This document shows, piece after piece, positions 58,336-64,000 of a stretch of DNA of 64,000 bases. This stretch comes from Daucus carota subsp. sativus. Its lineage: Eukaryota; Streptophyta; Magnoliopsida; Apiales; Apiaceae. The stretch lies in assembly GCF_001625215.2 (NCBI RefSeq), contig NC_030381.2:55043214-55107213 (forward strand). Direction: 5' to 3'. The number at the start of each line of letters is the position of its first letter. Positions within the stretch are counted from its first letter, which is position 1. Below the pieces are notes generated by a model. It was not told where the DNA came from, searched no databases, and saw only the letters and a program-made list of their open reading frames with translations. A program made the position numbers and the translations under genes.

Positions 58336-60804
58336 CTAGTAACTGCTTAAAAGGCCGCAACTGAACGCTACACCATTACTTCCCAGGGGACTTCCAAGCC
58401 TGTCTAGCCGGCCAGACCCGGGGTAGGCTTTGCTGACAAATTTAGAATGCAGTGTCGAAGGGACGTTGTGAACGCTTGATGATTTCATGTTACCATATCC
58501 CCCATTAATTGGAAGCCTCTTCGTCGTATTGGATCTTTCCAGAGTCTTCTGATGAGGGGCACTGAGGGATGGGGACCTCACCTTGGCCTTTGACGATGCT
58601 GTGTATGACATGTAACTCGGGGAGTTGTCAGAGTAACCGCTTTTAGAGCTTTTTGAGATGTCGCTTCTAGGTGTAAATGGTCCACTTCGCGTAAAACTAG
58701 CCCTTCTTGATGTATTAACGTGTAGGCTAGTTTCAGCTGCGCAAAAGGCTTCATCGACATCAATTGTGTACTTGAGAGGGCTCAGTGACTGTTCTTCACC
58801 TGATAATGGATAGAAATATGCTTGATGGTAAGTTGAGTCTTGTAAATAAACTCGGTCCTGTGATTCTCCGTCAGTACTATAACGCACGTTTAGTTTTCCT
58901 TTATCAGGTCCAACCTTAGAAGCTGTTATTGATCCATTTTTCTGTATATATTAGAAGGAAAAATATCAGGGATTACATGTAAGATACTTTACATTAATGA
59001 GGACATTATGAGGAAATTATTCGATGTTCAACAGATACCTCTAGCATAACTGATTGTTCGTATTTTGAACTCCTACTCCTCCGTATATCATGCTCAGAGT
59101 TTTCGGGTGTTGCAGGACCCTGAGGAATATGCGAGGTTTGTAAATTTATGATGCCTTTTATTTACAATTGTTACTTATTTAATTGATGTTTGACCTTTTG
59201 ACATGTATATTAAGGTGTCAAAAAAATTGTTATATCAAATTAAAGTAAGATACATGTCAAAAAATCAAACATCAATTAAAATGGGACAGGGGAAGCCAAA
59301 TTTTGAATCATTGTTGAAGTAATTCTTGCTTTGCTTCTTGTTGATGCAGGTTAACTGTCAACATCTATTGAATGACATGGTAGTAATTAGAAAGGACCAC
59401 AAATGTTAAACCATGACTACTGATTCTGTTCTCGAATATGTACTTTCAGAGATAATTCAAATTTAAAATTTTGGCGGGGAAGTGAAATCGTCTTACAAGG
59501 TGATGTATGTGAGAGGGCTTGATAGTTGACTGAGGAGCTTCATAAATCTGGGCCCGTAAAGCTCGAGCTCGTGTTCGAGCACGTAAGGCTGCCTGCATCT
59601 GCAGCAGCCTCCCTGCAATCTGTTTTCTCACAATGTGTCCCCTGACTAGGGCCTGGAGCTTCACCAACCCTCTCAATGCCCTCAAAGCCTTTCTTGCCTT
59701 TAAGACACCACCAATACAATTTAATGTTAAAATTTTAAATCTCTTGAAATTTCGAAAACTATTCAGGTTTAATTTCAGAGACACAATCTTCACGTGAGTA
59801 CTAATAATTGGTGTCATAAATACTAGAATGATAGCAAGGACAGATCTAATTTTTTTTTTTAAACTAGCAGACAGTTCATTACAATCTACTCATGATCAGC
59901 ACAGTACACTTGACAAAAAAAAACCTAGGACTAGGAGTATTCGAGAAGACCGAGACATATCACCAGACACCAGCATTCTGGTAAACATGGGAATTACTAT
60001 CCAGGACAGCTCTGTACTAAGCACCTCGTTCCAACGTCTCATAAGACTCTTAGAGGGCGTTTGGTTCATAGTTAAAGAATCCGGTTAACGGTAATCGAAA
60101 CCTCAAAGGCTCAAAATCATGTGTTGGTATTTAGAGTAACAATTTTCTGAAATGGGAACCACAATCCCACTCGGAGAGTAAATCATTCCTAACACAGTAA
60201 CACCCCCATTGCGATATCCATTCCCATACCCTTCATTTCCCACCCTTCATTCTCATTCCCGATTCCTATTCTCACTCACTATCCAAACGCCCCCTTGAAC
60301 TTCAACTATTAAACTTAGGTAATACCAGTACTTGAGTGCATCTACTAATGTTTCAGTTGAGTTGGTAACTTAACGTGGTATCATAGTTCTTAACTTGTGC
60401 CAGGACTAAACATGGATACCATACGTATCAATGTAAATAACAAACATGCAACGTATAATTCAAAGAATAAGAAGATTAGTGTATGTTAAACATACCAGAA
60501 ATCCGCGAAAATGTGCCTGTATCTTAACTGCAGCCCAGTGATCACAATTACCCTTCAACTCACTCATATTCTTCACTGCTGCTGCGATCATATGCTTCTG
60601 TTCTTTGTCGCCTTTCAAGTGAACCCGAGGCAATGCAGAAACGATGGAATCCGACAGAGTGTGGTAGCGGTTTGAGGTGGACCTTTTGAAGCTCCAACGT
60701 CGACTTGGAGTTCGTTTTGCATCAGTACAGGGGGTGGTTATAGTGATATTGTTCGGCCTTTTTAGGCCGAAAAGGCTGCGAAACCATTTGGCTGCTTTTC
60801 CCAT
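58336..60804 (-). CDS. IQD (IQ67-domain) calmodulin-binding protein
   Basis: Four exons (60804-60496, 59697-59497, 59119-59039, 58941-58336) give 398 residues. The N-terminus MGKAAKWFRSLFGLKR is typical of the family. The IQ67 domain spans about residues 90-155 with IQ motifs AVKIQAHFRGFLARKAL and LVKLQALVRGHIVRKQ and LQMQAALRARTRAR, and is split by the conserved phase-0 intron after FRGFL. The C-terminal DUF4005 region is recognised by SPSYMSYTASSKAKVRSPSL. IQD proteins bind calmodulin and microtubules and shape cells. Highly basic. Looks closest to the IQD22-24 group, but that is recalled and unsure. Intact. Confidence 0.94.
60053..60298. mobile_element. MITE in IQD intron 1
   Basis: Ends AGAGGGCGTTTGG and CCAAACGCCCCC are inverted. 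The target duplication is not clear, so the superfamily is unassigned (hAT or PIF-like). Confidence 0.65.
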
Positions 60805-62048
60805 GTCTTAAATCAGGTGATTAACGTTTGGGAAGATAGAATTGTGTGTGAATATAGAGAAAGATGGATAGATTGAGTGATGAGCACAGGGAGAAGTGGC
60901 TTAGAGTGTTGAACAATTTCTCATGAACACAGAAATGACAGAGCAACTTCGGTGGCGTGCCGCTCTCTGGTTTATATCAAGAGGATGTCCGTTTGACTTA
61001 ACTTATAAGTAACTTATAAATAAAAAAATATAAAGATTCAAGTAGGACATTAATGACACTTTTTAAATTTTTTGAAATTCATATACCGTGGGAGGTAGGG
61101 TGGCAAGGGACCAAGGAGTAATGTCTATTTTTAATTATCTGACTTTAATTTTTTATGCAGGTCAAACATATTTTAATGTTATTTTTTTTTCTTTTCAGGC
61201 GATATCTTTGTTTTCTTTATCAAAAAGAAATTAGCTGAGAATTTTCGAAAAAAAATAATAATAATAAAGAAGTGACATCCTTTTTCAAATTTGAAGTTTA
61301 AAATTATTTCCTCTAAATGATTTTTCATTTGAAAAGAAAGAAAAAGTTTGAGTCTCTCTGATAATATTTTAGAAAATAATGTGGATGTTTGACTTATCTT
61401 ATTTCTTAATAGTAAGTGTTTATTTTTAAAAATATTATACAAATTGAGTAAATTTTTATAATTTTTTACTAATTTTTGTTGAAAAAATAATGTCATGCAT
61501 CCTATAGGATCATTATTTCATATAAAAGTAGGTAAATACGTATTTTTGCCCGAATATAAGTCCATATTTTTAAAATGACTTTTTTGCTACATAACATTAA
61601 CACGTCCAAACCAAATAATTTTAATATTTTCTAAATAGAATTAATTTTCCCAATGAATTGAATAGCTCAGGACTCCATATTTAATTTTTTTGTATAAAAT
61701 AGAAGAATCAGAAGTGTTAAGAGTTTTTCCTTTGGTATGGGTCAGCTTACAAGTAGCTCTAAACCAAGATTGTATGTCAGCTTATAAGTAACTTATAAAC
61801 CGAAAAATGTATGTTCCGAAAATATATAATAAACCCTTCCCTGAAGTTGGATGAAGACGTTCTAAATGCAGTTCTCAAATCAGAAACAAGTAGGTACCCC
61901 AAGATTGATGGGGTTGTAATCGACTCTGCGGCACACCACCCAATTTTGTTCGTCTACAGAATGAATGGTGCAGTTCACCGGAAGAAAGGCTATAGGTATG
62001 ATGAAAATGAGTGAAAGTGTGAAACTATGCTAATAATCTGACCGGAAG
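60805..62048. other. IQD upstream region and intergenic DNA with an unassigned coding-like fragment
   Basis: The IQD 5' flank, then AT-rich DNA. At 61838-62014 (+) a frame reads SLKLDEDVLNAVLKSETSRY and PKIDGVVIDSAAHHPILFVY then RMNGAVHRKKGYRY. It looks protein-coding in composition, but I do not recognise the family and there is no start or splice context. Probably a gene fragment. Confidence 0.45.
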
Positions 62049-62465
62049 CAGTGGCGGATCTTAAGGGCCGTTTGGGTTAACTTAAAATAAGTGCTTTTTG
62101 CTTAAAATAAAAAAGTAGAGTAGAAGTGGAGCAGGTTAAGACTTATAAGTGATTAAAGTGTTTGGCAAAAAAAGAGAAGTCCTCAAACAAAAACTAGCAA
62201 TCCTAGCTTTTTATAAGTGTTTTTCAGCTTTTTACACAAACGGTGCGAATAAGTGCTTCTAACTTATAAACCAGAAGCCTGATTTTTAAGCTGGAAACAA
62301 ACACACCCGGGGAAGGGGGCAACTGACCCCCTTAATTTTTTTTTATATTATATATATTTTTAGGTTGTAAAATTGAAATTGACTCTCTTAATTTTTTTTG
62401 TGACCCCTCTTAATTTTTTTAAAAAAGAATTAACCCCCTTAATTTTATAGTCAGATCCGCCACTG
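62049..62465. mobile_element. hAT-type MITE
   Basis: Ends CAGTGGCGGATCT and AGATCCGCCACTG are perfect inverted repeats, flanked by the 8-base duplication ACCGGAAG (62041-62048, 62466-62473). It contains a second element-like insert (about 62066-62310, GGGCCGTTTGGGTTAAC ... AAACAAACACACCC). Confidence 0.9.
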
Positions 62466-62846
62466 ACCGGAAGTAGACTGATAGCAGATAACAAGAACAC
62501 TACTGAATTGATTTCCGCTCTTCGGATTATGGGGTATATGAGAACTAAGCTATAAAATCAATATGTTTCTTGCATAAAATTTTGGTTATCTTCTTAAAAA
62601 TGAGAATTCAATATCTGGCTAAATTTATTTGATGAAAATTAAGAATTCTTCTCATATCAGCATTATATATATGAACAAAAAATTATGATAAATGACAGCT
62701 AGAGAAACCTGTGAAGATGAACACATAAATTGACTGTTTTACTTTTTTAACTATTATTCATCAATACAAAACCTCTTTCATTCCGAAGCATATGCAGGAA
62801 TATTAGCCGACCTGTATTCTGTGAAACTAACCAAGAGGGCATTTTT
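62466..62846. other. Kinase gene 3' flank
   Basis: Probable 3'UTR and flank of the kinase gene. No gene recognised. Confidence 0.5.
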
Positions 62847-64000
62847 TTAAGCATCCACGCTTCCGCGAGTTGACCCTTGAAACGCGAGGATTAAGTTTGT
62901 CATTATCTTGATTATGTCTTTAAATGAGGGGCGATTTTCTGGATTGCTGAAAAGCACAAGTAATTACTTTCAGAAGATGTATAATTACAAGTGACAGGCA
63001 GATTTTACTGGCAAACAAACAAATAGAGAAAGCAATTCGCCAAAAATTGTCTATTTAGAGAGCTTCATAAGTACCTTTGCCAACAGTCTTTGATTACAGA
63101 AGATATGCGAGGATCCACCGCTTCAGGTATGTCTAACCTGCGATCCATGAACCCTACAACTCCAACAACCTTCAGGGATATAAGAAAAGGACTTCAGTTT
63201 ATTAAGAAACTACACCATCAAATGAATGCATTTCTCTCTCAAAGTACAAAGGAATTATCAAAACATAGATACTCATATCAAAGAAACCATTTTAAATATT
63301 TTACCTGTAACGAATTAAGATCACTCCATGGAATGGATTGTGTCATTAGTTCCCAGAGTATAACGCCAAAACTGAAGACATCCGATCTGTAAAGCGAAAA
63401 ATGTTCAAAATTATTCATATGAAGTATAGACATCTTAAACCTCAGCCACAGTTGAGGATTTTCCGCCCTCCCGATATACAAGAACTACATATGACCATTG
63501 ATGGGAAGTGCAAGTTCAATTAAGTATCTACAGGTTGTGTATGTGAAGAGAAGACATAAAACAAAACTTGGTGCTTACTTTTCATTCGACCGTTCATTTC
63601 GAAGAACTTCAGGAGCCATCCACTGAGGCTGCATATAATAAATGTAAGGTTAATGCACATCGCACATGGAACTACATATAAGGAGTAAGGAATAACTATT
63701 ATATGAATACTCTTTGAGAATGAATCTCTAAGAAGTGCAGAAAGACAAAGCAGGAAGGTTATTTTTCTTTCTTTTCTTTGGCGGCGGGGGGGGGATTGTA
63801 CCGTTCCTCTTCCAGATTTTGCTGTTAGGAAAGTTGCATGTTTCAGCTTCGACAGGCCAAAGTCTCCAACCTGTTGCATGGCATTTGATCAACTCAGTCC
63901 TAAATATTCGTGGAACAAGGGTATTACACATTACTAGTACCTTCACGTTCCAGTTTTTGTCAACAAGCAGATTTGAAGTTTTAAGATCTCTGTGTACTAT
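62847..64000 (-). CDS. Raf-like MAPKKK-type protein kinase, C-terminal part (cut by window edge)
   Basis: Six exons on the minus strand (64000-63941, 63870-63802, 63628-63579, 63386-63305, 63169-63075, 62946-62847) encode the last 151 residues in continuous phase. They hold the catalytic loop HRDLKTSN, the DFG motif with GDFGLSKLK, activation segment GRGTPQWMAPEVL, SDVFSFGVILWEL, and the conserved Arg in NPENRPSF, then the end GSTRGSVDA. This is the plant Raf-like (tyrosine-kinase-like) class, most like PAS-domain group B members from memory. The ATP-binding lobe lies beyond the window. Intact as far as visible. Confidence 0.92.

Overview
This window is AT-rich nuclear DNA of a flowering plant, almost certainly a eudicot. 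It has spliced genes with GT-AG introns, Stowaway, Tourist, hAT and Mutator-type MITEs, Helitrons, a tRNA-derived SINE, and plant-only families (IQD, 3R-MYB, DUF810/MUN, BAP-like C2, Raf-like kinase). The species cannot be read from the sequence. An asterid such as an Apiaceae member is possible, but that is a guess.

Layout. The left third (1-22.5 kb) is an accessory, rearranged region. It holds the 3' part of an SDR gene, a decayed SDR exon split by a Tourist MITE, and a second SDR copy that lost its last exon to a shuffled duplicate of unc13-like sequence. After these come a serpin pseudogene joined to a P450 fragment, fragments of a cationic amino acid transporter and of a GPAT, and then an intact serpin gene with an unusual repeat-rich N-terminal extension. 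A nest of Helitrons with a SINE inside (11.4-15.0 kb) follows, then an ABCE/RLI pseudogene, an intact F-box gene, an ALKBH10-like pseudogene and several MITEs.

The right two thirds (25-64 kb) are mostly well-kept genes: a 3R-MYB transcription factor (+), UDP-glucose 4-epimerase (+), a BAP-like C2 protein (+), a 26-exon DUF810/MUN (unc-13-like) gene (-), a membrane-anchored RING E3 ligase (-), an IQD calmodulin-binding protein (-) and the 3' end of a Raf-like protein kinase (-). Exon models were built by hand. In every model given as a CDS the reading phases close exactly across all introns.

The genes do not form a pathway. The unc-13-like and RING genes are adjacent here, and from memory their best Arabidopsis matches (At4g11670 and At4g11680) are adjacent too, so this is probably conserved microsynteny. 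Pieces of the unc-13-like gene recur at three other places in the window, so this locus has repeatedly donated sequence to its surroundings. The best candidate for something undescribed is the serpin, with about 260 residues of N-terminal 18-residue repeats and a reactive loop lacking the usual P1 Arg.
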